64,000 nt of DNA from Hypoxylon rubiginosum (taxonomy: Eukaryota; Ascomycota; Sordariomycetes; Xylariales; Hypoxylaceae): assembly GCA_902806565.1 (NCBI GenBank), contig CADCXA010000027.1, positions 1,054,001 through 1,118,000 on the forward strand, in the 5' to 3' direction. Numbering within the stretch: the first letter of the stretch is position 1; the number at the start of each line of letters is the position of its first letter. The translations under genes and the position numbers were made by a program. Below the pieces are notes generated by a model, which saw only the letters and a program-made list of their open reading frames with translations, had not been told where the DNA came from and did not search any database. Shown here piece by piece: positions 1-10,973 of the stretch.

Positions 1-63
1 ATCTCCTCGATGGATGCTACCGCAGTTGCTTATAGTTTATAGCAACGCAAGAGCCAGCCGACC

Positions 64-353
64 ATGGATGACAAGGTTGAGGTGAGTATTCCAGCCTAAA
101 TATTTGTGTATTGCTTGCTAATATCTTTGTAGGCTCTTTTGCGGGAACTTGAAGTAAGCCTATTAATAATCCGTAGCCACTCGACGAAACTAATAGCAAC
201 TCGTTACAGAAGAAGGCCAAGGAGGAGGTTGAGGAGGAAGAGGACGCATAGGTGCCTCTTAAGGCACCTACTCAGGAACGGACCAAGGTATGTAAAGTAT
301 TTTTCGGGTCATATGTAATACTGTTATTAATTATCTAGGAAGACAACGGCTAA
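64..353 (+). pseudogene. 3' exons of an unrecognised gene at the left edge, with an in-frame TAG
   Basis: Short exons can be joined through good splice sites: 64-81, 133-153, 210-287 and 339-353, with introns beginning GTGAGT, GTAAGC and GTATGT. The joined frame encodes an acidic, Lys/Glu-rich, probably helical tail. A TAG at 249-251 interrupts it, but codons continue in frame through another clean splice to a final TAA at 351. The frame is also open a little upstream of the ATG at 64, so this may be the end of a larger gene lying left of the window. It could be a decayed gene, or a real gene that stops at 251. I do not recognise the protein. Confidence 0.35.
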
Positions 354-587
354 CTCTCTTGTTATAGAAACCCATTATTAAATACTTCAATTATTTTTAG
401 TACTTTTATCGTGTTGGCATGTGCCGGCCCTAAAAATTCTTTTTATCCTGTTCATGCTGCCACTGGCGACTGTAAAATATGCTCATGCTGCACGTTTCTC
501 AACTTCATGGCCCTCTCCGTCAACTCCTCCGTAGCTGTGTAACTGAAAGTAATGATCGTATCTCCCCCACACCCTCCTTTTCCATTC

Positions 588-1463
588 TCAATCTTTCGCA
601 ATCTCCAGCTTCTCTGCCTCCATAGCCATGGCCCGAGCCTTAGGATCTTCGCTGTTCTTGTTGTCTTCTTGACGTTGCCAGAAATTGGGCGCCACTTCGG
701 ATCGATCGATGAAGACAAGATTGGAATATTGTAACTCGGTGTCATTATGTCTGTCCTTCAGCAGCAGTATCCATCTCTCTACCTTGTCGAGGTGATACTT
801 TTGCCTCAACCGTAGGCAATCGCGCACGCAACTCTCAATGTCAAGCTCAATTTGAGATTCCAGTTCTCTAATTAGAGTATCTAAACGTGTGACACGGCGT
901 ACCATGCCCTGATGGTGTCCCTGTCGAAAAGTTGCTGTGCTCAATCGGTATTTCTTTGTGTCACGGTTGGATCTGAGGCGATGTATGTCGGCAAGACGGT
1001 CTCTAAGGCTCAGGCGGTCGAAGAAGACAAAGGTTCTCAGTGAGCGCGGGTCCCCATTTGCGCAAAGACCAGAGTTATGCAACCCGAAAATATCGATGAC
1101 GATATCGGACCCGGAAGGAGATGTGAAAAACCACCGCCTCTCTACCGGCTTGCACCTCGTGCGACGCTCCAACGCGATCTGGCGGCTCTCGTGGCTGACG
1201 TAGAAAAGCTGGGGCACCTGAGAGAGGACGCAGTATCCCATATGTATGAACGTTGGATATCCGTCCATGCTGGGGAATACCACGCCCCGAATCCCGGCAG
1301 GCGGTAGATCGACCATGTAGGCCTCGTCTAGGGCGTACTCCCATATCTGAATCCGAAGCTCAGCTGGAAGCATTCTGAACAATGTGAACGACATGGCGCG
1401 AGGTCTGATCGGCAAGTTGGTAATAAGTGTGTTGCTGGTGTTTTCTATATCTAACGAGGCCAT
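588..1463 (-). CDS. 2EXR-domain protein, hypothetical
   Basis: Single-exon ORF of 291 residues. Near the N-terminus it carries the F-box-like signature of the fungal 2EXR family, FRMLPAELRIQIWEYAL (about residues 29-45), followed by the second conserved patch YVSHESRQIALE (about 88-99). The rest is charged and partly helical, with a long Arg/Leu-rich stretch. Proteins of this type are greatly expanded in Pezizomycotina and mostly have no assigned function; the LPxELRxxIW motif resembles F-box starts but ubiquitin-ligase membership is not shown. No signal peptide or membrane segment is visible. The family call is strong, the function unknown. The other frames over this stretch are shadows. Confidence 0.8.
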   Translation of the reverse strand: MASLDIENTSNTLITNLPIRPRAMSFTLFRMLPAELRIQIWEYALDEAYMVDLPPAGIRGVVFPSMDGYPTFIHMGYCVLSQVPQLFYVSHESRQIALERRTRCKPVERRWFFTSPSGSDIVIDIFGLHNSGLCANGDPRSLRTFVFFDRLSLRDRLADIHRLRSNRDTKKYRLSTATFRQGHHQGMVRRVTRLDTLIRELESQIELDIESCVRDCLRLRQKYHLDKVERWILLLKDRHNDTELQYSNLVFIDRSEVAPNFWQRQEDNKNSEDPKARAMAMEAEKLEIAKD

Positions 1464-1994
1464 GGCGGTAGCTCTTATGTGTATATGAAAGAGTGTAAAG
1501 GAGGGAGAGACGCCAGCCTTGGAGCAAATCCAAGCAGGGCGAAGGTATATACTTATAGGGCGACGTGTTATAAAATTGAAGTTTAAAGGTTTGGCCCTGC
1601 TGTGGTAATATTCGAGGGTAATTTGATGCTGTATTCACTCGTGATGTTTCTTCGATTCGACGTCTTGTAAGGCACTTTCATTATGGTATGATCAGGTGCG
1701 TCGAAGACATCTTGCAAGGGGGGGGGGGGGGGGGGATGTATTTTATACACCGCGATATGGTTCCATGGAGGCTTCAAGATTCTAGTAAAGTTCATGTTTA
1801 AATCATTGGGCACGTCCTAACGTTATCAAGCTTTACGTAGCTATTGTTGACTTTTGCGTACGGAGGTGCCGTGCAATATCGTTCGAGTCGTCAAATTCTA
1901 CCTTATTGGTGCCAAATGAGATCCTTGGAAGTACTGCGACAATAGCTCTTATCTTGTAACAGTAGGTTGATTATAGTATTTGAACATTGCTTAA
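1464..1994. other. Intergenic, with an 18-base poly-G tract
   Basis: Upstream region of the 2EXR gene and downstream region of the dehydrogenase. It contains an uninterrupted run of 18 G at 1718-1735 (C on the coding strand of both neighbours). I see no convincing coding exon. Confidence 0.6.
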
Positions 1995-2798
1995 CTATCT
2001 AACGCCTTCTTTGGCCTCTTGAGGTGGCTGCACGCCAGATACTTTCTCAAGGGCTTCGATTAGCTGGTTTTGCCGCGCCTCGTCGTCCGCCGCGCTCTTG
2101 TAACCCGTATCACGACCCGAGTCTCCAGGGGCTCCGTAGCGAGACTGATACCAGTACTTGCCGGTTACGCCTTCAGCCGCGTCCGTCCCCTCCGCGAGCA
2201 GCACGTAGGTGTCGATGGCGGCGTCGATGTCGTCGGGGGCGCTCCAGCCTCCCATCTTCGTGGGTACCCAGCCCGGATTGAGTGCGTTACTCAAGACGCC
2301 CTTGTTTGCTAGGCGGCGCGCAAACCAGAGTGCCAGCATGATGTTGTGCAGCTTGCTGTCACTGTACGTGGACCGCTGCAGGTTACGCAGCGAGGAGTCG
2401 CCGCCGTGGTTCATGCCACTGCTGAGAAAGACGTAACGCTTCGGCGGCGGGTCAATGAGAGACGTCAAGATGTACGGTGCCACGGTGTTGACGGCGAAGA
2501 GCGCCGGGATGCCTTCCTTCCCCTTGAGGTGGGCGACGCCGTGCATGAGACCGGCATTGTGTACGATGCTGTCCCAAGGGCCGGTCTGATTAAGTTTTGC
2601 CGCAAGTGCCTTGGTCTCCTCTGTCGAAGTTAGATCCGCGACGAACACATCCTTGGCGTCTGGGCAAGCTGCGCGGGCATCTTGGGCTCGTTGGCTGTTT
2701 CGCGCGTGTAAGTAGACGTCGTGGCCGCGCTTGGCAAGGGCTTGGGCGGACCGTAGCCCGAGGCCGTCAGAGGAACCGGTGATGAAGATGCGGGCCAT
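1995..2798 (-). CDS. Short-chain dehydrogenase/reductase (SDR)
   Basis: Single-exon 267-residue protein, the usual size of a classical SDR. It opens with MARIFITGSSDGLG, the Rossmann TGxxxGxG dinucleotide motif, has the NAG motif at about residues 85-87, and the catalytic pair as YSDSK (about 144-148) after a Ser-rich strand (LSSG). It should catalyse NAD(P)-dependent oxidation or reduction of an unknown small substrate in the cytosol. An Arg in HARN after the second beta strand suggests NADPH preference (inference). It is divergent from UPF3, with about 1 kb between them. No evidence for a pathway partner next door. Confidence 0.85.
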   Translation of the reverse strand: MARIFITGSSDGLGLRSAQALAKRGHDVYLHARNSQRAQDARAACPDAKDVFVADLTSTEETKALAAKLNQTGPWDSIVHNAGLMHGVAHLKGKEGIPALFAVNTVAPYILTSLIDPPPKRYVFLSSGMNHGGDSSLRNLQRSTYSDSKLHNIMLALWFARRLANKGVLSNALNPGWVPTKMGGWSAPDDIDAAIDTYVLLAEGTDAAEGVTGKYWYQSRYGAPGDSGRDTGYKSAADDEARQNQLIEALEKVSGVQPPQEAKEGVR

Positions 2799-3821
2799 TA
2801 TAAGTTCACGATATAGGAATCTAGCAGTGGTAGGTACATATCAAAGTAGGATAACCTACCTAGGTACCAAAGGCGAGAATTAAGTCGTCGATTTCGAGTA
2901 GCCAAGGGGGGCTTATACAAACGCCATATCGGAGTTCGCGACATAGATATCGGATTTTAGCAACACGGAGCTGACCACTTATTACGGAATCGTCATTGCA
3001 GTTGCGAGTGACGTCATTCGCCTTTTAAGTCCCCTTCAGTGATAGTACTAAATTGGTTAACGAGGCTAGAAAAGGGCGTTTGATATTGATGCCGCCATTG
3101 TTGTGTAAAGTCTTCAAACAATCCCCTATCCAGCAAGCTTGTACCTATCATCCTCATCCTCATCCTCATCTAGCTCATTGTTGCTTTCATTACACTTTCC
3201 TCGCCTTAGCTTGGTACACCGTTTACCAAAGACAACTCACAAGACTGAAACTAAGTAGGCACACCAGAAAACCCAAATGCTTGGCTATCATACATATCAT
3301 ACATGTGAAACCGACGATATTTGCCTAATCCAAGCACACGAAATTGTGCGACAATATTCCGTACTGCTCACAAAGTTAACAATCGTAGGATCGTAGGAGC
3401 ACACAATCGCTTGGTGTATCATGTATTACTAGCTGCGGCCACGTCTTCCAAAGTTGTCATTTCAGTGTAAGTGTAAGTGTATCGCTGTGCGACCTTTTTA
3501 CTAAGAAATATCGAACCTTTCTGATAGCAGCCAAAGCGAGTGACTGTTACCCTGCAGAATTATATCCAGCGCGGTACCCGTTACTACTGGCCCCCGCTGT
3601 GGATCTGGGGGACCAGCATGGTTTAAGTGGGGTACTGCATGGTATATTTAGCACTATCGTTCCTCAGGTGGGCTGCTATTCCAGCGCTATTCAGCCTTAT
3701 CCCTTATCGTGCCCGCCGCTCTCTCTTTTTCCTTTTATCAAATCGCAAAGTGGATCGACCATTGCTTCACTACAACTACACTATCTATTTCATTCTATGC
3801 GAAACGGTAAATCGAGATACG
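2799..3821. other. Divergent intergenic region between SDR and UPF3
   Basis: About 1 kb with no supportable exon. It holds one copy of the ACCTAGGT palindrome near 2858, a short TCATCC-type tandem run near 3150-3172, and a (GTGTAA) triplet-type repeat near 3465-3482. An ATG at 3627 is in frame with UPF3, but the peptide it would add is hydrophobic and unlike the family, so I start UPF3 at 3822. Confidence 0.5.
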
Positions 3822-5788
3822 ATGACGAGCGCTTCGATGGCACGAAAACCTAATGGCGTCCTGCCAGCTCCCACAATCCAATTAATGAGCGATACGCCAA
3901 AAGCCACCAGAGCTAAAGATGCTCCTCGAGGCAAGAAGACCATAGTCCGCCGACTTCCACCTGGCATGACAGAGGCCGAGTTCTGGGCTATACTGGGAGA
4001 TGAGTGGAAGGCTGGAAAGGGGAGGGTAGACTGGACAAGATTTCAAGATGGTCACGTTTCCCAAGAGTGAGTTTTATCATTGACATTCAAGCTGGCCTAC
4101 ATCCAAGAAGAGCTGCTAAACATGTGCATGTCTCAAGCCCATCCAATCCATCCACCCCGGCGCGATGCTACCTCCACCTCCTACGAAACGAAGATATCGC
4201 CGTCCTAGCCGAGGTCGTTCAGAGGTCAACTTGGGAAGATGAAAAGCGAAGCTTTAACGATCCTGCCCTCGTCGGATTTCCCTATCTCGATGTTTCTGTC
4301 TACCAAAAGGTGCCAACCACGAAGCGACGCATAGACTCTAAGCAAGGTACTATCGACCAGGACCCCGATTTCATGGCTTTCCTCGACAGTCTCACCCAAG
4401 ATCCGGCCGTGAAAGAAGTCGACGCAGACCACGTCGGTGAGGATGGTGGCAAGACAGATATCAAAGTTACCACAACTCCCTTGGTCGAATATCTCAAAGA
4501 GAAGAGGGCGAACAAGGGAAAGGAGACGGCTACTGCTAAGGGTGGAAAGCATTCTCGACACGAGTCACAGGGCGGAAAGCCGAAGGGGGCCCAGGAGGAT
4601 TCTAAGAAGAAGGCAAGGGAGTCCAAGTCCGAGAAAGCCGATAAGGCGGCCGAAAAGGAAAAAGATAAGATTAAAGAACCGGTGAAGCTCCTCACGAAGA
4701 AGGCGGCGGCGGCAGTGTCGGCCCAGGAGGTAGCCGAGGTAGCCAAATCTGCTGCGAATAAGACGGCCGAAGAAGCAGTGCCTAAGAGCCGCCGAGCTAA
4801 CATTGCGGCTGCTGCAAAGATTTTGCAGCGCGATCTCGGCCTTAGTCCTGGAAGTGCGCACAGAAGAGCTCGTCAGGACGCTGCCAAAGCGGAAGCAGCT
4901 ACTAAGGGTGATGGCAGTAAAGAGAAGGATGCTAAGGATACAGCATCTACAGCATCTACAGCATCAGCCGCACCTGGCCAGCCTACCTCGTCCGCACCGC
5001 CATCTGCCCCGACCGCGCCGAAATCCCAGGCAGAAGGTTCCCGTCGGTCTCGGGGTGCAAAGGCTCCAAAGCAGAACGCCTCTAGCGAGACACCTAAGGG
5101 TAAGGGAAGCGAGAGCGGAAGCAATACGATCAAGCTAGCATCAATAACGACCACGCCTATCATTTTGAAGAGAAAAGATGACCTTCCTCCGACTGGCCCA
5201 GCTTCGACAACCCCTACCCCGGCATCTACCTCAACCTCAACGCCGCCAACGGGTCCCAAGGCTGCCGCTGGTAAGGCCACATCATCTAACAAGCCAGGAT
5301 CATCACAGAAAAAAGGATCTAGCCAGCCATCGTTAACTGCAGGAGCAACACGCGCTTTCGTGAAGCACGCCAACCCTTCACAGGGCGTAACGGAGTCGCT
5401 GCTCAAGCAGGCCATGGAAACATTCGGTTCTGTTACGTTTGTGGAGATCGACAAACGCAAAGGTTTTGCATATGTGGACTTCAGTGAACATGATGGGCTC
5501 GTTAGGGCGGTTTCCGCAAGCCCCATATCCGTTGCACAGGGTACTGTACAGGTGCTAGAAAGAAAGGAGATTAAGAAGCCAGCTCAGGCCCCGACGCAAC
5601 CAGCGAGTGATAAGACCAGCACCGAGGCTACACCGGATCGTCCTAAGCGGGGCGGGCGTGGTAGAGGCCGTAGAGGCGGAGCGGGAGCTGGCGGGAGCAC
5701 CGCAAACGCAACGAACGAGGCCTCGGGATCTACGGCGCCGCCTCCATCTACACCCACCGAGACTAGTGCTCCAGCCAGCACTGGCTAA
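3822..5788 (+). CDS. UPF3: Nonsense-mediated mRNA decay factor UPF3
   Basis: Two exons, 3822-4066 and 4138-5788, give 631 residues; the 71-base intron begins GTGAGT and joins SQ|DPSNP in frame. The Smg4/UPF3 domain lies at about residues 31-180, recognisable by IVRRLPPGMTEAEFW, the Ser/Thr-Pro stretch followed by YLHL, and the FNDP motif. UPF3 bridges UPF2 and the decay machinery on transcripts with premature stops. The middle is low-complexity, rich in Lys, Glu, Ala, Ser and Pro. At about residues 486-560 there is a second RRM-like fold (RAFVKHAN ... GFAYVDF), and the C-terminus has an RGRG-type basic patch. This layout with an extra C-terminal RRM suits Pezizomycotina UPF3 proteins. Confidence 0.88.
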
Positions 5789-6781
5789 AGACGGTTCGCT
5801 ATAAGCTGACTGCCGCTAGCCTAATGGCAGCTGCACATTTCGGAACTCGGCCGGATACGAAAACCCCTCGGTAATATGATACAGAGACAGTCTATATCCG
5901 AATCGGAGGTTTAGGCGATTGCCAAAAGAAAGCGTTAAGAAACATCGTTATTGGGATGATATGCCATAACTACTAGCGTCTGATCAGCACTAATCGGCAT
6001 TTGAGCTACACGCTCTAGCTCGGAATTAGTTAGAGATCAATTGGTATGCCATGCTTTCTATGGCAGCGATATAGAATAGGTAAAGTGGCTGGGAATTCTC
6101 AGCATTGGTTGGTTACTTTGAGGGAGGTTTACCGTAGTTATTACGCTGAATTAGATGACGAAGTAATTAATCGGTAATGCCATAGCAAATGATCCCAACA
6201 TGCCTTGGTACTTCCCTGGTGCTTTTATAATGGTATGGCTACTATTCATTACAAAATTATAAAATGTAAAATAGCTTACTTCAAATAGTGGCCTTGTCTG
6301 CTTCTTAAGTAGTAGCCATTTCACTGTGAGTTCCTAATGGAAGACCTAGAAGTCCTCCTATGGTTATAGTGTAGGTATTTAGGTAGGTAGGTATTAGCAA
6401 GAGGCCCCTTTAATATCATCCTCGCTGACCTACGTGTCATTGTAAGTGAGATGTAGAACAACTTAGCACTGGTTCATAAATTGAATACTTAGGATCTAGT
6501 TACACATGCTAGCTACGAGAGATTTCTTTAGACATGAAATAACCACGTCACTGGGCATTATGAGGATTGAGTTGTTGAGTTTGGATCTATTATGTTGTTG
6601 TGTTGGTGGTTGCCTAGGAACATAGGGCATGTGCATCAAGAATAAAAAGGGGTGAAAAGGGGCACATGCCCCACCTTATTATGGCTTATGTAATGCTCCA
6701 TGATTTCAAAACATCCATAATTCTTCCCATCCCTGCCCCTTCACATTATCGGATTAACTATTGCGCCGGGCCGAGCCGAGA
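5789..6781. other. Intergenic, no gene seen
   Basis: Nearly 1 kb of moderately AT-rich sequence with many stops in all frames. A short tandem of TAGG units sits near 6376-6393. I see no exon or RNA gene I can support. Confidence 0.5.
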
Positions 6782-7357
6782 ATGGATCCCTGTGCTGGGC
6801 AACTTCGAGGTACCACCTGCACTGCCAGCACTGGCGCCCGAGGGACCCTATCGCACCCCAACCCCAACACCCCATCTCCCCGCGACCCTACTCGAAGAGC
6901 CAGCTCATTCGTGCCGACCGGATTTCGCTATAGCGGCCTCGAATATTCGTTACAGCTAGATAGTCCCGTAAAGAACAGCTACAGAAACAGCTGGCAAGAA
7001 AATAGCTGGCAAGAATCGGTCCGTCTCCAAGACTCGTCACCTCCAAGTCCTCAGCCGGTGAGGCGCTCTCGGACATCTCACTACGCGCATCGACGATACA
7101 GCCAGCGTTTCCGGGAGTAGGATTCTTTTGCGGTCGCTAGCCCTCGTTATACCATTTTCCCGCCTCTGGAGAGTCCGTCCTCGCAAGACTCAGCTGAAGA
7201 ACAGCCTCGGATCCAAGAACCGGTTCAAGTCCCAGCTCCAGATAGTCAGCCTGGAAAACCGCGCCGTAGAGATCGAATCGCCAAGTTCTTTAACAAGTTC
7301 GGGGAGTTTTTCTTCGTTGCACTTGGCTCTCGTAGTGCATCACCTATCGACATCTAA
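6782..7357 (+). CDS. Hypothetical protein, two exons
   Basis: An ATG at 6782 opens a Pro/Ser/Arg-rich frame that meets a TAG at 7118-7120. A 63-base intron, 7058-7120, begins GTGAGG, ends TAG and has a TCAC branch-like site; removing it deletes the stop and keeps the frame. Exons 6782-7057 and 7121-7357 then give 170 residues. The second half is Ser/Pro/Glu-rich and ends with a basic-hydrophobic helix (RDRIAKFFNKFGEFFFVAL) just before the C-terminus. I do not recognise the family. The start and the first 30 residues are uncertain because another frame is open there. It ends only 91 bases before PPG1. Confidence 0.45.
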
Positions 7358-7448
7358 GCTACTCGTGCCGCGCCGACCTCAATACTATTGAAGCTAGCTT
7401 GACTACATCAGTCAAGACACCGATACTACTTATAAATACATCGAGGCA

Positions 7449-8838
7449 ATGGGTCCTCCCCGTGTGGCCGTCCCAAAGCCGGGGCCAGCCAAGTTAACAG
7501 CAGGAGCTGGATTAGACGAATGGCTCGAGCAAGCTAAGCAATGCCGCTATCTACCCGAACCCGTAATGAAGGAACTGTGCGAAATGGTTAAGGAAGTGTT
7601 GATGGAAGGTATGATATGCTCATGTCCTACGTACACTAGCTGGCCATGGGCATAATCTAACATGTATCGTTCAGAATCCAATATCCAGCCGGTAGTTACC
7701 CCGGTCACTATTTGTGGCGACATCCACGGCCAATTTTACGACCTACTCGAACTATTCCGCGTTAGTGGTGGTATGCCTGGCCAGCCCGCTACCGAAGCTC
7801 CTGCAACTTCGACTTCGGTAATCACGTCCGCTGACATCGAGCCACCGACCGAGATTACGAACCCCAAACTTAAGAAGAAGATAAAGAAGCCGAAGAATAT
7901 TGTAGGAGATGTCCCGGGCCTTCCTAGTGACGAGTCCCTAAACGCGGAAGAAGAGGAGGAGGAAGGAAACGATATTGAGAAGCGAGAGTCTTCGGACAGT
8001 TCCTCGCCCGTTGATAATGCCGATACTCGTTTTGTGTTTTTGGGGGATTTTGTCGACCGAGGCTACTTTAGTCTTGAAACATTCACTTTGCTAATGTGTC
8101 TAAAGGCCAAGTAAGAAGATACCATCTTATTCAGAATAGGCCTCCTCCTTGCTTACATGCCATAGGTATCCTGACCGAATTGTCCTTGTCCGTGGAAATC
8201 ACGAATCCCGCCAGATTACTCAGGTATATGGCTTTTATGAAGAGTGCCAACAGAAGTACGGAAATGCGTCTGTCTGGAAGTCCTGTTGCCAAGTCTTTGA
8301 TTTCTTAGTCCTAGCGGCTATTGTGGACGGGGAGATCCTGTGTGTCCACGGCGGGCTGAGCCCCGAGATTCGTACCATCGACCAGATCCGTGTCGTCGCC
8401 AGGGCACAGGAGATACCTCATGAGGGTGCATTCTGTGACCTTGTCTGGAGCGACCCCGAAGAAGTCGAAACGTGGGCTATTAGCCCACGTGGAGCGGGAT
8501 GGCTTTTCGGTGACAAGGTGGCGACCGAGTTCAACCATGTCAACGGGTTGAAGCTCATTGCGCGTGCTCACCAACTCGTCAATGAAGGCTACAAGGCAAG
8601 TCCCTCCGGTATAGGTACAATATTGCACTCGCTAACTCTTCCATAGTATCACTTCCCGCAAAACTCGGTTGTAACTGTCTGGTCTGCGCCCAACTACTGT
8701 TACCGCTGCGGTAATGTTGCTTCGATCATGTCCGTCGACAAGAATTTGGATCCCAAATTCAGCATATTCTCGGCCGTTCCGGATGACATGAGACACGTAC
8801 CGGCAGGACGACGTGGACCGTCTGATTACTTCTTATGA
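7449..8838 (+). CDS. PPG1: Serine/threonine protein phosphatase PPG1 (PP2A-like)
   Basis: Four exons, 7449-7608, 7675-8110, 8166-8595 and 8647-8838, encode 405 residues. Introns 1 and 2 are GT-AG; intron 3 (8596-8646) begins GCAAGT and is a GC-AG intron. The PPP catalytic motifs are all present: GDIHG, GDFVDRG and GNHES, plus [11 protein letters not shown] and the PP2A-type C-terminal tail ending DYFL, a site for carboxymethylation in the family. A low-complexity insert with a basic KKKIKK patch and a Glu-rich run occupies about residues 88-167, between GDIHG and GDFVDRG, which makes the protein longer than a 310-residue PP2A. Ppg1 works in the fungal STRIPAK-like Far complex and in glycogen and cell-wall control (family knowledge). 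Confidence 0.92.
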
Positions 8839-9600
8839 TGCACTATACCGTAAATTGCAAGCACTCGTCCCACGACGTTTTGCGATGCTCTTGATACCAC
8901 CATCAAATTGGCGTTTTGGGAACGGCCTGCTTTTTCTTTTCCTTTCTCTCTACGAATATCGGTTCGCCGCAGCATGATGGAATGATGGACACACAAATGG
9001 AACGGGTTATAGACAAGGAGACCGGAGAAGCTCACGTAGGCATGTCACTAGGGGAAGCTAAGAGAGGTTGGGCCATGGAAAATGTAGAACCGTATCACAC
9101 GGGGAACATGGCGATGTGTGTAATTGTATAAGAGAAGCTCGGAGGAGCATGTGGATAACACGACCTCCAAGCCTTCTCAAGACACTGTACGAATTCTGTT
9201 TGAAGAAAGCTACTTACTCGAGCTTGAACCCTAAGGACGTATGAGATATCCTCTCATGCTCAGTGTATTCGTAAATGTGATATGCGGATTAGGTCCACGG
9301 GTTGGATTCTTGGGTGGCCTTGTCTTATCAACAGTGACGTCTGTAAAGAAAAAGGAGATGAGGGGCGAGGGGTTACTCCAAATCCCCAACTCGAACCCCG
9401 CCAAATCCATTTACACGCCCAGAAGCAAACGCGCCAGGGAGCGGTTCCACGTTACATACATACATGTCAACATATTCGCAGCACAAGTCGCAGCACAAGC
9501 TACCTGCCTAGCAGCATTCACACGACGCTATAATCTCCCAGATACGTACCTAGAAAGCTGGTCGCAAGCGAGAAATAAGGCCAAAGGGAACACACGAAAT
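8839..9600. other. Intergenic between PPG1 and DAD1
   Basis: The PPG1 3' flank and the DAD1 promoter. Open frames here are short and have no family signature. Nothing else seen. Confidence 0.5.
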
Positions 9601-10075
9601 ATGGCATCCAACCAGCAGCTGCAGCGCTCGGCGTCGTCCATGGGCACGCGGGAGCGGGAGCGGGAGAAGACGTATTTCGAGCAGCAGCGGGAGGCGCTGA
9701 TCGGCGAGATAGCTATGGTGCGTTGGGCTTCCCTTGTCCACCCTCACCCCCCTTTTCTTTTCGTCTAATAGGCTATGTGTGTGTTTGTGCTTGCGTGCGT
9801 AAGAGAGAGAGCTAAACACAGAAGCCGTAATGACAAAACAGAGCTTCGAGCACGTCCTCGCCAACATCAACAAGCTGAACCGGTCGCTCGAGGCCGTGAC
9901 GGCCGTCGGCAACGAGTTCTCGTCCGTCGAGGCGCTGTGGTCGCAGTTCGAGGGCGTCATGGCCAAGGAGCCCGAGGACGGTAAGACCTCTGAGGGCGAA
10001 GGCCAGGGCCAGGGCCAGGGGCAGCAGGGTCAGAACGAGGGGGAGGGCGAACATACGACGGCGGGGAAAAGCTGA
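9601..10075 (+). CDS. DAD1: DASH/Dam1 kinetochore complex subunit DAD1
   Basis: Two exons, 9601-9717 and 9842-10075, encode 116 residues; the 124-base intron is GT-AG, has a GCTAAAC branch-like site and falls at phase 0. The family core is plain: [13 protein letters not shown], then [17 protein letters not shown], then [16 protein letters not shown]. Dad1 is a small helical subunit of the ring-forming Dam1/DASH complex that couples kinetochores to spindle microtubules in fungi. The C-terminus is a short Gly/Gln/Glu-rich low-complexity tail with GQ repeats. An upstream in-frame ATG at 9241 would add an unrelated leader, so I chose 9601, where the conserved type of start (Ser/Arg-rich and charged) begins. 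Confidence 0.9.
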
Positions 10076-10973
10076 ATTGGAGGGTTTACGAAGACATTGG
10101 AGTAAGAGGTTGATCATGTTTATGGGAATATTAAGACGGCGGGTGTTGGGAATTAGGTACGATGAGCCATAACGATACCCGCCTCGGCTCTACGAAGCTA
10201 CGGCACATTGCACACATCACACACGATGAAGAGTAGTTTTACTACTGAGATTATAGACACAAGTCAAGTGAAGTGGCATTAAAATGGATTTGTTTATTTG
10301 CTATCCCGGGGCCATGATGGATGATGAGCAGCAATAGCAAGAGAACTCGTACAACAACAAAAGGAAAAAGATCCTTCGGTATAACGTGGTTCATACACTC
10401 GTTTTTCCGGTTCCAATGTCATATTCTCACTCTGTTCTCCCTCTCCTCCTCTTCTCGACGACAAGCAAAACCGGCAAGACGGGTCGTTATCTCTCTTTCT
10501 CTTCTGTCTTCCGTCCATTTGAGAATTCGTTGGCTATATTATCGTGTTATAATATAGCCGGCAAGAGAGCCAAAGCCAAAGCCAAACCAAGTCAAGAGGA
10601 CGCGAATATACACCTGACTGAACCCCGTGAATCCTAATCATTAGACCCTATACGGAAGAGAGAAAAAAAAGCTCGCAGGAACGCCACATCGAAGAAGATC
10701 TTGAACTCTCTGCAGGAGTTTCTCTTCCAAGAATAACAAGGCGAAATCCTTAGCCGAATTTTTCCTAGTTTTCCCAATGGAGGTCGTAAAAAAACAAATG
10801 TCGTTGAGAAAAAAGAAAAAAAGTCGAAAATGTGTTGTCTGTCATGCAAAAGCCGGTGTGTGGTTGGTCATTAAAGGTTTCGTTCGTCCGATATACTGGT
10901 AAGTCTTGTTTGTGGTGTTTAGCGTGACTGATGATAGCTAGATGCGCGAGAAAAGTGCTACTTCGTTCACTCT
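10076..10973. other. Convergent intergenic region between DAD1 and RHO4
   Basis: Contains both 3' flanks. Pyrimidine-rich and A-rich patches and a short AAAGCC repeat near 10570 are visible. No gene is supported. Confidence 0.5.

Noticed and set aside
3627..3821. UPF3 start at the upstream ATG 3627
   Set aside because: It would add a hydrophobic leader of 65 residues unlike the family; 3822 fits better.
7118..7120. TAG as a readthrough stop in the gene at 6782-7357
   Set aside because: A 63-base GTGAGG..TAG intron removes it in frame, so readthrough is not needed.
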